NCBI GenBank assembly: GCA_910578425.1
Contig: CAJTQX010000027.1
Coordinates: 1 to 35,403, forward strand
DNA: 35,403 bases
Origin: an uncultured Anaerotignum sp.
Lineage (GTDB): Bacteria > Bacillota > Clostridia > Lachnospirales > Anaerotignaceae
Reading direction: 5' to 3'
The number at the start of each line of letters is the position of its first letter. Position 1 is the first letter of the stretch. Positions 16,618 through 24,659 of this stretch are shown here, piece after piece. The translations under genes and the position numbers were made by a program. Below the pieces are notes generated by a model, which was not told where the DNA came from, did no database searches, and saw only the letters and a program-made list of their open reading frames with translations.

Positions 16618-16631
16618 TACTATTGCAATTT

Positions 16632-16657
16632 AGAGGCTGGAAGCAGCCTCTTTTTTT
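16632..16657 (+). terminator. Terminator after the BlaI-M56 operon
   Basis: AGAGGCTG pairs with CAGCCTCT over a GAAG loop and is followed by a run of T. This is a strong intrinsic terminator on the plus strand. Confidence 0.88.
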
Positions 16658-16706
16658 GTGCATTTTGGTGCTGTTTTTACATAGATACAAAAATGAGGCA
16701 TACAAA

Positions 16707-16728
16707 AAACCGCCTTTACAGGCGGTTT
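16707..16728 (-). terminator. Terminator of tyrS
   Basis: On the minus strand AAACCGCCT pairs with AGGCGGTTT and is followed by T residues (TTTTTTG). It lies 17 nt after the tyrS stop. Confidence 0.85.
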
Positions 16729-16744
16729 CTGCATTCTCTATTTT

Positions 16745-17986
16745 TTACTTCAAAATGATGTTGTGGAAGGTCTTTTTGCCTTTCTGCACCAACAGCTTGC
16801 CATCGGTAAACAGGTCTGCCGTTACCTTGAAATCCACATCATCAACGGCTTTTTCCGCAACCTTTACACCGCCCTGCTGCACAGCACGCCTTGCCTCGGA
16901 ACGGGAAGGCACAACATTGATTGCAGTCAGGAGGGACAGGATATCCATGCCTTCACCTGCAAAATCTGCCGCAGGGAATTCTGTGGAAGGAGCCGCGCTG
17001 GTTGCCGCGCCTTTACTGAAAAGGGCACGCGCCGCATCCTGTGCTTTTGTCGCTTCTTCTTCGCCGTGGACGATTTTTGTCAGCTCAAAAGCGAGCACTT
17101 CTTTTGCCTGATTGATTTCGCTGCCAGGGAGCGCGCCCAGACGGCGTACTTCGTCCATAGGCAGGAATGTCAGCAGGGCAAGGCATTTTTCTACGTCCTT
17201 ATCGCCGACATTTCTCCAGTACTGGTAGAAATCGTAAGGGGAGGTCTTTTCAGGGTCCAGCCATACCGCGCCGCCGACCGTTTTGCCCATTTTTTCGCCT
17301 TCACTGTTTGTCAGCAGCTTGAACGTCATGCCATATGCGGGCTTGCCCAGCTTGCGGCGAATCAATTCTGCACCGGCGATGATGTTCGACCACTGGTCAT
17401 TGCCGCCCATCTGGAGGATGCAGCCATAGCGTTCGTTCAGCTCCAGGAAGTCATACGCCTGCATAATCATATAGTTGAATTCCAGGAAGGTCAGGCCGAC
17501 TTCGCGCTCCATGCGGATTTTGAAGCAGTCAGCCGCAAGCATACGGTTTACCGTAAAATGAATACCGACTTCGCGCAGGAATTCAATATAGTTCAAATTG
17601 CGCAGCCAGTCCGCGTTGTTGGCAATGATTGCTCCGTCCTCGCCATCGTCAAAATTGATGAAGCGGGAAAGCTGGTTTTTGATGCACGATACATTATGGT
17701 CGATGGTTTCCACCGTCATCATTTTACGCATATCTGCCTTGCCGGAGGGATCGCCAATCATGCCTGTGCCGCCGCCCATCAGGCAGATGGGGCGGTTGCC
17801 GCACTGCTGCATGTGCGCCATTGCCATAACGGTCAGAAAGTGACCAACGTGCAGGCTGTCCGCTGTCGGGTCAATACCGATATAAAACGTAACGCCTCCT
17901 TTTGCAAACAGTTCCTTAATTTCGTCTTCGTGTGTCAACTGTTCAATAAAACCACGTTCTTTCAATACTTCATAAGCGCTTCTCAT
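16745..17986 (-). CDS. tyrS: Tyrosine-tRNA ligase
   Basis: The product is 413 aa. The class I signature HIGH appears as HVGH (46-49) and the KMSKS loop as KMGKT (232-236). The tyrosine-binding region includes FYIGIDPTADS (34-44), the NYMIMQAYDF segment and GGNDQWSNI. An S4-like RNA-binding domain fills about residues 345-410 (PSRSEARRAVQQGGVKV). It charges tRNA-Tyr with tyrosine in the cytoplasm. The gene has its own promoter and a tyrosine T-box leader, so it is induced when uncharged tRNA-Tyr builds up. The ATG is preceded by AAAGGAGAAT. Confidence 0.97.
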   Translation of the reverse strand: MRSAYEVLKERGFIEQLTHEDEIKELFAKGGVTFYIGIDPTADSLHVGHFLTVMAMAHMQQCGNRPICLMGGGTGMIGDPSGKADMRKMMTVETIDHNVSCIKNQLSRFINFDDGEDGAIIANNADWLRNLNYIEFLREVGIHFTVNRMLAADCFKIRMEREVGLTFLEFNYMIMQAYDFLELNERYGCILQMGGNDQWSNIIAGAELIRRKLGKPAYGMTFKLLTNSEGEKMGKTVGGAVWLDPEKTSPYDFYQYWRNVGDKDVEKCLALLTFLPMDEVRRLGALPGSEINQAKEVLAFELTKIVHGEEEATKAQDAARALFSKGAATSAAPSTEFPAADFAGEGMDILSLLTAINVVPSRSEARRAVQQGGVKVAEKAVDDVDFKVTADLFTDGKLLVQKGKKTFHNIILK

Positions 17987-18034
17987 TGTAATTCTCCTTT
18001 ACTGTATATTTTACTGTGTTTCTGGCTGCGGAAT

Positions 18035-18290
18035 AAAAAACGGGCTTTCTCGCCAAAAGGACGAGAGAACCCGTGGTACCACCTTAATTTATGCCTATCA
18101 TACAAAAAGACAAACATCTTTCGGCCCCGATAACGAAGGGCGGCCGCCGCGCCATTGCCTGCGCGAAGCTCATGAGGCGTAATTTACAAAGTCTGTACTG
18201 CAAGCCCTTTCACCTGCCGGACTGCTCTCTGCGGCTGTAACCAGCTTTGCCCATATACTCAATCTCCGCTTTTTCCATTTATATGGGATA
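18035..18290 (-). promoter_or_regulatory. T-box leader of tyrS, specifier UAC (Tyr)
   Basis: Read on the minus strand, a stem I region contains AGAGAGCAG and GGTGAAAG elements. The specifier TAC (plus coordinates 18179-18181) lies in the context AAATTACGCCTC. The T-box GGTGGTACCACGG (18071-18083) can pair with the tRNA acceptor end, and a terminator stem (18035-18073) is followed by TTTTTT. The UAC specifier fits tyrS. Confidence 0.92.
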
Positions 18291-18318
18291 TGGTATCATA
18301 GGTTTTTGAAAAAGTCAA
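18290..18318 (-). promoter_or_regulatory. SigA-type promoter of tyrS
   Basis: On the minus strand TTGACT (18313-18318) and TACCAT (18290-18295) are 17 nt apart, just upstream of the T-box leader. Confidence 0.7.
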
Positions 18319-18380
18319 TACCCGTCTTTTTATTTGAAAACGTATTTTTCCATGCAGCATAGGGCGGAAAAACGCTGGTT

Positions 18381-19601
18381 TTACCAGTGTTTCAGCTCCG
18401 CGCCCAGTTGGGCGATGCGGACAATAACCTCCAACGCCTTTTTCATGGAAGGGATGGGGATAAACTCATGCGTGCTGTGGAAGTTATGCCCGCCCGCGAA
18501 AATATTCGGGCAGGGCAAACCCATATAGGAAAGCCGCGCGCCGTCCGTACCGCCGCGGATGGGCTGCACGATGGGCGTTACGCCGCAGTCCAGCATGGCC
18601 TGCTTTGCAAGCTCCACAATTTCCATATGCTCCGCAAGCTGAGAGGACATGTTGTAGTATTCGTCCCGCAGTTCCAGTTCGATGGCATCGGGATACTGTA
18701 TATTTTTCCGTTCAACAAGCAGACGCAGAAGGTTTTTCCGGTACTCAAAGGCTTCTTTGTCAAAATCGCGTATGATGTAGGTCAGTGTTGCGGAGGTCAC
18801 ATTGCCTTCAAAAGAACAGAGGTGAAAAAAGCCCTCATAGCCGGAGGTTTTTGCGGGCGTTTCCCGTTCCGGCAGAAGGGAGGCGATCTCCGTTCCGATC
18901 AGAGCCGCGTTTACCATGACGTTTTTGGCTGTGCCGGGGTGTACGTTTCTGCCCGAAATGCGTATAATGGCACGCGCCGCATTGAAGTTTTCGTATTCCA
19001 GTTCCCCAATTCTGCCGCCGTCCATGGTGTAGGCAAAATCCGCGCCGAAAGCGGCGGCGTCAAAATAATCTACGCCCCTGCCGATTTCCTCATCCGGCGT
19101 GAAAGCGATTTTCAAATCCCCGTGCGGGATTTCGGGGTGCAGCTGGAGGTATTCCATAGCGGCCAATATTTCGGCAATGCCGGCTTTATCGTCTGCGCCA
19201 AGGAGCGTTGTACCATCGGAAGTGATAATGTTCTGCCCGATATATTCGGATAAAACGGGAAATTCCTCCGGCGTAAGGCTGCTGCCGTTCAGGGAAATGC
19301 TCCCGCCGTTGTACTGCTCCACAATGTTGGGCCTGACATTTTTTCCGGACGCATCAGGGCTGGTATCCATATGGGCAATGAAGCCGATGACAGGCGCGCC
19401 TGTGACGTTCCCGGGAAGAACGGCGGTGACGTATCCATGCTGGTCTTTTGAAACATTCCGCAGGCCAATTTCCTCGCATTCCTTTACAAGAAAATCTGCA
19501 AAAGCAAGCTGGTTTCTGGTGCTGGGGAAACTGGCGGACGCTTCGTCAGATGTGGTGTGATGCTTGACATAGGTTAAAAAACGTTCTGCAACAGTTTTCA
19601 T
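18381..19601 (-). CDS. pepT: Peptidase T (tripeptide aminopeptidase)
   Basis: The product is 406 aa, the usual length of the M20B family. Zinc ligands are visible: His77 in AHMDTSPD, Asp137 in LGADDKAG, Glu171/Glu172 in TPDEEIGRG, Asp in MDGG, and a late His in AGGHNFHSTHE. It removes the N-terminal residue from tripeptides in the cytoplasm and so completes peptide use. AAGGAGG lies upstream of the ATG. A perfect palindrome and a CodY-like site lie within 70 nt upstream, suggesting nutrient control. Confidence 0.95.
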   Translation of the reverse strand: MKTVAERFLTYVKHHTTSDEASASFPSTRNQLAFADFLVKECEEIGLRNVSKDQHGYVTAVLPGNVTGAPVIGFIAHMDTSPDASGKNVRPNIVEQYNGGSISLNGSSLTPEEFPVLSEYIGQNIITSDGTTLLGADDKAGIAEILAAMEYLQLHPEIPHGDLKIAFTPDEEIGRGVDYFDAAAFGADFAYTMDGGRIGELEYENFNAARAIIRISGRNVHPGTAKNVMVNAALIGTEIASLLPERETPAKTSGYEGFFHLCSFEGNVTSATLTYIIRDFDKEAFEYRKNLLRLLVERKNIQYPDAIELELRDEYYNMSSQLAEHMEIVELAKQAMLDCGVTPIVQPIRGGTDGARLSYMGLPCPNIFAGGHNFHSTHEFIPIPSMKKALEVIVRIAQLGAELKHW

Positions 19602-19631
19602 GTGTGCCTCCTTAATAAAATGTGAAAAATT

Positions 19632-19650
19632 TTATGAATGCTATTCATAA
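19632..19650. promoter_or_regulatory. Perfect 8-3-8 palindrome upstream of pepT
   Basis: TTATGAAT-GCT-ATTCATAA is a perfect dyad, 31 nt upstream of the pepT start. The size and position suit a repressor or activator operator. The regulator is not known. Confidence 0.5.
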
Positions 19651-19653
19651 GAA

Positions 19654-19668
19654 AGTTTTCTGAAAGTA
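19654..19668. promoter_or_regulatory. CodY-box-like site upstream of pepT
   Basis: AGTTTTCTGAAAGTA matches the CodY consensus AATTTTCWGAAAATT at 12 of 15 positions. Peptide-use genes are classical CodY targets in Firmicutes, so the location makes sense. Chance similarity cannot be excluded. Confidence 0.35.
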
Positions 19669-19810
19669 CAGATAAAATGAATTTTCCCACTTCCTCCCAT
19701 GCGGAAAAGCAGGGCGGACGATGAGCCTTTTCATTTTAACATTTTTCCCCCGAAAAAGCCAGCGGTATGGAAACGTATTCTTTGCGGGCTGTTAAGAAAT
19801 CTTTATTTCG

Positions 19811-19840
19811 TTGACATAATTGCAGCGGAAATGTTAGAAT
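19811..19840 (+). promoter_or_regulatory. SigA-type promoter of the DUF1538/PII transcript
   Basis: TTGACA (19811-19816) and TAGAAT (19835-19840) are separated by 18 nt. The predicted start near 19847 leaves a leader of about 325 nt before the first gene. Confidence 0.65.
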
Positions 19841-19846
19841 AAATAA

Positions 19847-20172
19847 CGTATACAAACTTTCGCAGCTATATTCTGGAAAAGCTGGAAAGAATCCGGAGAA
19901 CACTTTTCCGATTGGATACATATTTTCAGGGCAGTATGGGGAAACCGCCCGTCTGCTGCCTTCCCAAAAGCCGCTGTTCGAAAAACGCTTCTGGGCAGTG
20001 TCGTCACAAGCGTCTGCACATGCCTTTCCGGCAAAATTATGCTCGAAAATACGTATACATGACTCATGACGACACTGCTTAAAAAAATAATTTCCACATA
20101 CACATTTTCTTAAACCTATGGAGTGATACGGAAAAGGCATATTTGCGGAGGCAGGAAAAGGAGGAATGATAT
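19847..20172 (+). promoter_or_regulatory. Long structured 5' leader of unknown class
   Basis: No coding frame of substance is seen. Stems include GGAAAAG (19875-19881)/CTTTTCC (19903-19909), GGGC/GCCC around a GGGGAAACC stretch (about 19934-19957), and a long-range 12-base perfect pair GCAGTGTCGTCA (19995-20006)/TGACGACACTGC (20067-20078) followed by TTAAAAAAA. The octamer CGTATACA occurs twice (near 19847 and 20052). It does not match a riboswitch class I recognise. It may control the DUF1538/PII operon. Confidence 0.5.
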
Positions 20173-21690
20173 TTGCAGAATTTAGCATTTAAGGAAAAAG
20201 TATTTGAATCACTTGCGTCTGTCCTTCCGCTGACAGCCATTGTACTGCTTTTAAGCGTTACAGTTACGCCGCTGTCTTCCGGCACGCTGGTGCTGTTTTT
20301 GTTTGGCGCGATGCTTCTGATTATCGGGATGGGCTTTTTTACGCTTGGGGTGGATATGTCCATGATGCCTATGGGCGAAGGCGTGGGCGTGCAGATGAGC
20401 AAGGCGAAAAAAATGATTGTCCCGCTTGCGGTCTGCTTCGTGCTGGGGCTTTTGATTACGATAGCGGAGCCGGACCTTCAGGTTTTGGCGGAACAGGTTC
20501 CGGCCATTCCGAACCGCGTGCTGACATTTGCGGTGGCTGCCGGAGTGGGGGCGTTTCTGGTAATCGCGCAACTGCGTATTTTTTTCCATATCCCGCTGGC
20601 AAAAATGCTTTTGTTTTTTTACCCGCTCATATTTCTGCTGGCTTTTTTCGCACCGGCGGATTTTGTACCGGTTTCTTTTGACAGCGGCGGCGTGACAACA
20701 GGACCGATTACAGTGCCGTTTATTATGGCAATGGGTATTGGTATGTCTACGCTGCGAAGCGATAAACATTCGCGTGAGGACAGCTTTGGCCTGATTTCGC
20801 TTTGCAGTATTGGACCTGTGCTTTCTGTGTTGCTGTTAGGGATATTTTATGAGCCGGATTCCGCGCTGTATACCCCAACGGCTGTACAGGAGGTACAGAC
20901 TACAAGAGATGCGGCGGCATTGTTTTTCCATGCTTTGCCGGAATATGCAAAGGAAGTGGCAACGGCATTCCTGCCGATTGTTGCGGTGTTCGCGCTGTTC
21001 CAACTGATGAGCCGCCGTTTTAAGCGGCACCAGCTCATGAAGATTGCCAGCGGCTTTGTTTTTACATATATCGGGCTGACACTCTTCCTCTGCGGCGTGA
21101 ATGTCGGCTTTATGCCCGCCGGTCAGATCATTGGCTCCGGCATTGCCGAAAGCAGGTATGCATGGCTGCTGGTGCCGGTCGGCATGGTGATTGGCTATTT
21201 TATTGTTGCGGCAGAGCCTGCCATTCATGTACTGAACAAGCAGGTGGAGGAAATTTCAAACGGCTCCGTTACACAGAAAATGATGGGCCACTGCCTTTCT
21301 ATTGGCGTATGCATTTCTGTTGGCATTGCCATGCTGCGTATATTGACGGGGATATCCATATTCTGGTTTTTGATTCCCGGCTACGCTGCCGCGCTCGCGC
21401 TGACCTTTTTTGTGCCTCATATCTTTACGGGTATTGCGTTCGACAGCGGCGGCGTGGCTTCCGGCCCTATGACTGCCACGTTCCTGCTGCCTTTTGCGAT
21501 GGGCGCGTGTGAAACGTTCGGCGGAAATATCATGACAGACGCCTTTGGCATTGTGGCAATGGTTGCGATGACGCCGCTGATAACGATACAGATGATGGGC
21601 CTGTTCAGCAGCCTGAAAGAAAAAGCAAAACGCCGTTACATCGAAATCCAGCTGCACCAACTGGAAGACGATATACTGTATTTTGACTGA
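20173..21690 (+). CDS. DUF1538 membrane protein (internally duplicated, transporter-like)
   Basis: The product is 505 aa, with TTG start at 20173 behind AAGGAGG. It is a polytopic membrane protein made of two related halves. Matching marks are GVD (59-61) with GVN (308-310), AEPD (98-101) with AEPA (347-350), and FDSGGVTTGP (169-178) with FDSGGVASGP (423-432), a period of about 250 residues. Such inverted or tandem halves with conserved Asp-Ser-Gly-Gly re-entrant-like motifs are typical of transporters. DUF1538 has no substrate that I know of. A PII-like double-domain protein gene follows after 14 nt, which suggests allosteric control of transport by nucleotides or metabolites, as seen for Amt-GlnK. 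The C-terminal tail (KRRYIEIQLHQLEDDILYFD) could be the contact site. Confidence 0.8.
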   Translation: MQNLAFKEKVFESLASVLPLTAIVLLLSVTVTPLSSGTLVLFLFGAMLLIIGMGFFTLGVDMSMMPMGEGVGVQMSKAKKMIVPLAVCFVLGLLITIAEPDLQVLAEQVPAIPNRVLTFAVAAGVGAFLVIAQLRIFFHIPLAKMLLFFYPLIFLLAFFAPADFVPVSFDSGGVTTGPITVPFIMAMGIGMSTLRSDKHSREDSFGLISLCSIGPVLSVLLLGIFYEPDSALYTPTAVQEVQTTRDAAALFFHALPEYAKEVATAFLPIVAVFALFQLMSRRFKRHQLMKIASGFVFTYIGLTLFLCGVNVGFMPAGQIIGSGIAESRYAWLLVPVGMVIGYFIVAAEPAIHVLNKQVEEISNGSVTQKMMGHCLSIGVCISVGIAMLRILTGISIFWFLIPGYAAALALTFFVPHIFTGIAFDSGGVASGPMTATFLLPFAMGACETFGGNIMTDAFGIVAMVAMTPLITIQMMGLFSSLKEKAKRRYIEIQLHQLEDDILYFD

Positions 21691-21704
21691 AACGGGGTGA
21701 GAGT

Positions 21705-22388
21705 ATGAAAACATTGGAAATGGAACCTATGAAGCTGATTGTTTCCATTGTGGAGCGGGGGCAGGGCAAGGATCTGATTCGCCTGTTTACGCAGCAGAAT
21801 GTGCTCCACCATATGCAGTGCGGCGGAAAAGGTACGGCGACTTCTGAAATTATGGATCTGCTGGGGCTGGACAGCCTGGAAAAAGACGTAGTTTTCAGCA
21901 TTGGCAAGGGAACGCTGGTCAACCAGCTGATGCGGGACTTAAACCATGATTTGCGGGGGAGCCTGCGGGCGAAGGGCATTGTCTTTGACATGAAGCTGAC
22001 GGCGATGGCGCATGTGACTGCGCTGGCGATACTGGCCCCTGTGAAAAATGAGCAGGGAAGGGAGGACACGATGATGGAAGAAGGAAAAACAAGCAGCATG
22101 ATTTTAGTTACGGTAAACCAGGGGTTTACGGAGGAGGTCATGGATACGGCAAGAAAAGCAGGCGCGCGCGGCGGCACCATTATCCACGCAAGATGGGCGG
22201 GCAGCGAAAGCGCGGAAGAATTTTACGGCATTACGCTACAGCAGGAAAAGGAAATCATCGCGATACTTTCCCCTTCGGAGCAGCGTAAGGAAATTATGGA
22301 GGCTATCAATAAAGCGCATGGACTGAAAACCGAAGCAAGGGGGACGGTATGCTCTCTGGCGATTGAGGACGTTGTGAGGCTCGGATAA
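21705..22388 (+). CDS. Double PII-like signalling protein
   Basis: The product is 227 aa and carries two PII-type ferredoxin-fold units. The first (about 9-115) has a loop CGGKGTATSEIMDLLGL (39-55). The second (about 128-227) has RKAGARGGTIIHARW (150-164), the place of the PII T-loop and nucleotide site, and a final AIEDVVRL strand. Normal PII proteins are single domains of about 112 residues that trimerise, so this tandem form is unusual. The uridylylated Tyr region of GlnB is not conserved. The gene lies 14 nt after the DUF1538 gene and is surely co-transcribed. It likely senses a nucleotide or metabolite and acts on the membrane protein; the effector is unknown. Confidence 0.85.
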   Translation: MKTLEMEPMKLIVSIVERGQGKDLIRLFTQQNVLHHMQCGGKGTATSEIMDLLGLDSLEKDVVFSIGKGTLVNQLMRDLNHDLRGSLRAKGIVFDMKLTAMAHVTALAILAPVKNEQGREDTMMEEGKTSSMILVTVNQGFTEEVMDTARKAGARGGTIIHARWAGSESAEEFYGITLQQEKEIIAILSPSEQRKEIMEAINKAHGLKTEARGTVCSLAIEDVVRLG

Positions 22389-22417
22389 TTGACAGGGGCG
22401 TTGGGATGCGCTATAAT
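22389..22417 (+). promoter_or_regulatory. Consensus SigA promoter of the ybjQ-like gene
   Basis: TTGACA (22389-22394), a 17-nt spacer and TATAAT (22412-22417) give a perfect consensus promoter 31 nt before the gene start. It begins one base after the previous stop codon. Confidence 0.85.
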
Positions 22418-22448
22418 GCAATAAAATCGTTGGAAAGGCGGGATACAT

Positions 22449-22760
22449 ATGTTTCTTGTAAATACAGATTATATCGAGGGGAAAACGCTGGAAATGCTGG
22501 GGATTGTAGGCGGCGCGACAATCCAGTCCAAGCATATCGGCAAGGACATTGGGGCAGGCTTTAAGAATCTTGTTGGCGGTGAACTGAGAGGCTACACAGA
22601 GATGATGGAAGAAGCCAGAAGCATCGCGGAAAAGCGCATGATTGAAAACGCGGAGAAAATGGGCGCGGACGCTGTGATAAATGTGCGGTATACAACGAGC
22701 GCGATTGTGCAGGGTGCGTCTGAAGTTATGGTTTATGGTACGGCAGTAAAATTCAAATAA
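22449..22760 (+). CDS. YbjQ/UPF0145 family protein
   Basis: The product is 103 aa, the usual length. The family pattern is clear: an N-terminal strand TDYIEGKTLEMLGIVGGATI, the central GAGFKNLVGGELRGYTEMME and the final MGADAVINVRYTTSAI. Members form a pentamer-like bundle, sometimes called a heavy-metal-binding domain, but their cellular role is not established. It has its own strong promoter and a terminator, so it is expressed alone. Confidence 0.88.
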   Translation: MFLVNTDYIEGKTLEMLGIVGGATIQSKHIGKDIGAGFKNLVGGELRGYTEMMEEARSIAEKRMIENAEKMGADAVINVRYTTSAIVQGASEVMVYGTAVKFK

Positions 22761-22776
22761 GAAAGCAGGCGTGCAG

Positions 22777-22802
22777 AACGGCGGGATAATGATTCCGCCG
22801 TT
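22777..22802 (+). terminator. Terminator-like hairpin after the ybjQ-like gene
   Basis: AACGGCGG pairs with CCGCCGTT and is followed by a short T-tract (TTTCTG). It probably ends the monocistronic transcript. Confidence 0.65.
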
Positions 22803-22810
22803 TCTGTGTG

Positions 22811-23063
22811 TCAAAAAAGGCTCAGGCTCCGCTTTCCGTGTAGCCGCTTCGCGGCTGCGGCAACAGCGGGCAAAGCCCGCTATACGAAGCCTTTTTTGAG
22901 GGACCGTCGGTATAAAGGGACTCATTCTAAGCAGTTCGCTTCGCGAACCGTCCCGATGGGACGCTGCTGCGCAGTGCTATGGCTTTCTGAAAAACCACAG
23001 AAAGCCTTGAAACTCGCCCTTTTCCTCGTGCGGAACCGCTTCGTTTCCCGAACCCTTCCGCAA
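22811..23063 (-). repeat. Dispersed intergenic repeat family B, copy 1
   Basis: Its reverse complement aligns with 32833-33104. Shared stretches include TTGCGGAAGGGTT, GTCCCTTTATACCGAC, CTCAAAAAAGG, CGCTGTTGCCGCAGCCGC and GCCTGAGC followed by a T-run. Internal triloop hairpins occur, for example AGCGGGC/GCCCGCT and AGCCGC-gaa-GCGGCT. There is no protein-coding sense; open frames here are by-products. Confidence 0.85.
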
Positions 23064-23154
23064 TATGGAGAAGGTTTTTCTGTACATCAGGCATTTTTGC
23101 GCTTTTCATAAAATTTGGGATTTTGGAAATACTGGAAACGGGAGGGCGGACGGT

Positions 23155-24078
23155 ATGTATCTATTGATAAAAGACGGGGAATGCCGCAGGGAAACGGCCG
23201 AATGGAAGGGGAGCCCGGCAGAGGGGGAAGAGCTTCTGGCGTTGTTTCCTTATGAGGCAGCAGGGAGCTTTGCGGAAAAATGGAATATTGACGCGGAAGC
23301 ACTGGAGGAAGCGAGGCGTTTTGGTTATGCAAGATATGATTCTTTTGAGAATTACGACTGTGTCAGTTTGGAAATGCAGGATTTTGAAGACGTGCTTCTG
23401 AGCCGCGGCAGCGTGATACTATACCTGGAAAAGGGCAGGGCGTTTTTTGCTACATCGAAAACAGATGAGGTGGAGGAAATGCTTTTGGAAGGGCTGGAAA
23501 TATTGGGGGAAAAGGTCACGCTGAACCGTCTGGTATTTCAGTTTTTTGAACGGCAGACGCGGGAGGACGAAACGGCTTTTGACAACATTGAGCGGGAAAT
23601 TCTGGAACTGGAGCAGGCTTTGATTACATCGGGGAAACGGGACTGTGTGGCGGAGATTATCAGCCTGCGGAAACGACTTATGGTGCTGAAAAAATATTAC
23701 GAGCAGCTTTTGAATGTGCTGGATATTCTGGGGGAAAACGAAAACGGGATTTTTGACGGCAGGACGCTGCGGTTTTTCAAGATGCTGGCAAGGCGGACGG
23801 AACGGAGATTCCAGAACGTGCTGAATCTGCGGGAGGCTGTGACACAGGTGCGGGAATCGTATGAGGCGGAAGTGGACATCAGCCTGAATACCACGATGAA
23901 AATTTTTACTGTGGTGACGACGATTTTTTTGCCGCTGACGCTGATTGCAGGGTGGTATGGCATGAATTTTCAGATGCCGGAATATGGCTGGGAACATGGA
24001 TATGCGATTGTCGCGGTGTTTTCGCTGGTATTTATTATTGCCGGCGTGGCGTTTTTCCGGATGAAAAAATGGTTTTGA
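23155..24078 (+). CDS. CorA-family divalent metal transporter
   Basis: The product is 307 aa. A cytosolic N-terminal funnel with a long stalk helix (about 150-250) is followed by two membrane helices at the C-terminus. The pore signature GMN is at residues 269-271 in AGWYGMNFQMPEYGW. CorA proteins form pentameric channels for Mg2+ and sometimes Co2+, Ni2+ or Zn2+. I chose ATG 23155, with GGGAGG upstream; the longer frame to 23065 extends into repeat B. It stands alone, with repeats on both sides. Confidence 0.9.
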   Translation: MYLLIKDGECRRETAEWKGSPAEGEELLALFPYEAAGSFAEKWNIDAEALEEARRFGYARYDSFENYDCVSLEMQDFEDVLLSRGSVILYLEKGRAFFATSKTDEVEEMLLEGLEILGEKVTLNRLVFQFFERQTREDETAFDNIEREILELEQALITSGKRDCVAEIISLRKRLMVLKKYYEQLLNVLDILGENENGIFDGRTLRFFKMLARRTERRFQNVLNLREAVTQVRESYEAEVDISLNTTMKIFTVVTTIFLPLTLIAGWYGMNFQMPEYGWEHGYAIVAVFSLVFIIAGVAFFRMKKWF

Positions 24079-24136
24079 GTGTTGAAGCAGGGCCTATTTA
24101 CGCGGATACGAAAAGAAAGCGTATAAGTTTATACAG

Positions 24137-24281
24137 GGAAAACGCAGTTTTCTGTATTAAAGTTTGGAGTCCAGCCCTTTTCAATAGGTACCGGAAAGAA
24201 GTCCGGACACCGTAGGTGGCTTTGCCGCAGGCAAAGTACTGACGGGCTGGCAGGGTACGGGACAAAGTCCCGCAGTCTTTC
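24137..24281 (+). repeat. Dispersed intergenic repeat family A, copy 2
   Basis: It aligns with 10451-10598. Stems here are CCGGA/TCCGG, CACC-gta-GGTG (CGCC-gca-GGCG in copy 1), GCTTTGC/GCAAAGT and CGGGAC-aaa-GTCCCG (TGGAGGC-aga-GCCTCCA in copy 1). The changes keep base pairing. It lies between corA and the thrS promoter. Confidence 0.8.
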
Positions 24282-24316
24282 TCCTATGGTTTTTGCTGTA
24301 AAAATGAAAAAAGGTG

Positions 24317-24344
24317 TTGACAGGAGCCGTTAAAGTGATATAAT
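24317..24344 (+). promoter_or_regulatory. SigA promoter of thrS
   Basis: TTGACA (24317-24322) and TATAAT (24339-24344) with a 16-nt spacer lie just upstream of the T-box leader. Confidence 0.85.
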
Positions 24345-24351
24345 CAGGATA

Positions 24352-24604
24352 GAAAATGCGTTGATGAGGACAGTAGTCCTTTTCCGGCGGACAGAGAGGG
24401 GTGCGCAGGGAATGTTCCCTGCTATGCTGGAAGTACCCTGCGGCGGAAAAGTGTACGAAAACCACCTCTGAGTGGCTTTAATACAGCCCGGCGGCACCGT
24501 TATCTGCCAAAATGAGTGGTTTTGTGAAAACAATTAGGGTGGAACCGCGGGAGTTGACGCTCTCGTCCCTTTTCGGCAAGGAAAGGCGGACGGGCGTTTT
24601 TTTT
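24352..24604 (+). promoter_or_regulatory. T-box leader of thrS, specifier ACC (Thr)
   Basis: The leader has the stem I region, a specifier ACC at 24461-24463 in the context GAAAACCACCTC (which aligns with AAATTACGCCTC in the tyrS leader), and the T-box AGGGTGGAACCGCGG (24536-24550). A terminator stem starting ACGCTCTCGTCC (24557) ends with GGACGGGCG and a run of eight T. The ACC codon fits threonine. Confidence 0.92.
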
Positions 24605-24659
24605 GTTCAAAAACAGGCCCTCCGCTCAAAATTGGACGATGATAAAAGGAGAGAAAAAC

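Noticed and set aside
16763..18133. Plus-strand open frame (456 aa) opposite tyrS
   Set aside because: TyrRS motifs and the T-box place the gene on the minus strand; this frame even runs into the leader.
20166..20172. ATG at 20166 as the start of the DUF1538 gene
   Set aside because: It is out of frame with the protein; the TTG at 20173 with AAGGAGG upstream fits.
22806..23111. Small frames inside repeat B (also 32708-32979)
   Set aside because: They follow the hairpin repeat, are not preserved between copies in frame, and lack ribosome sites.
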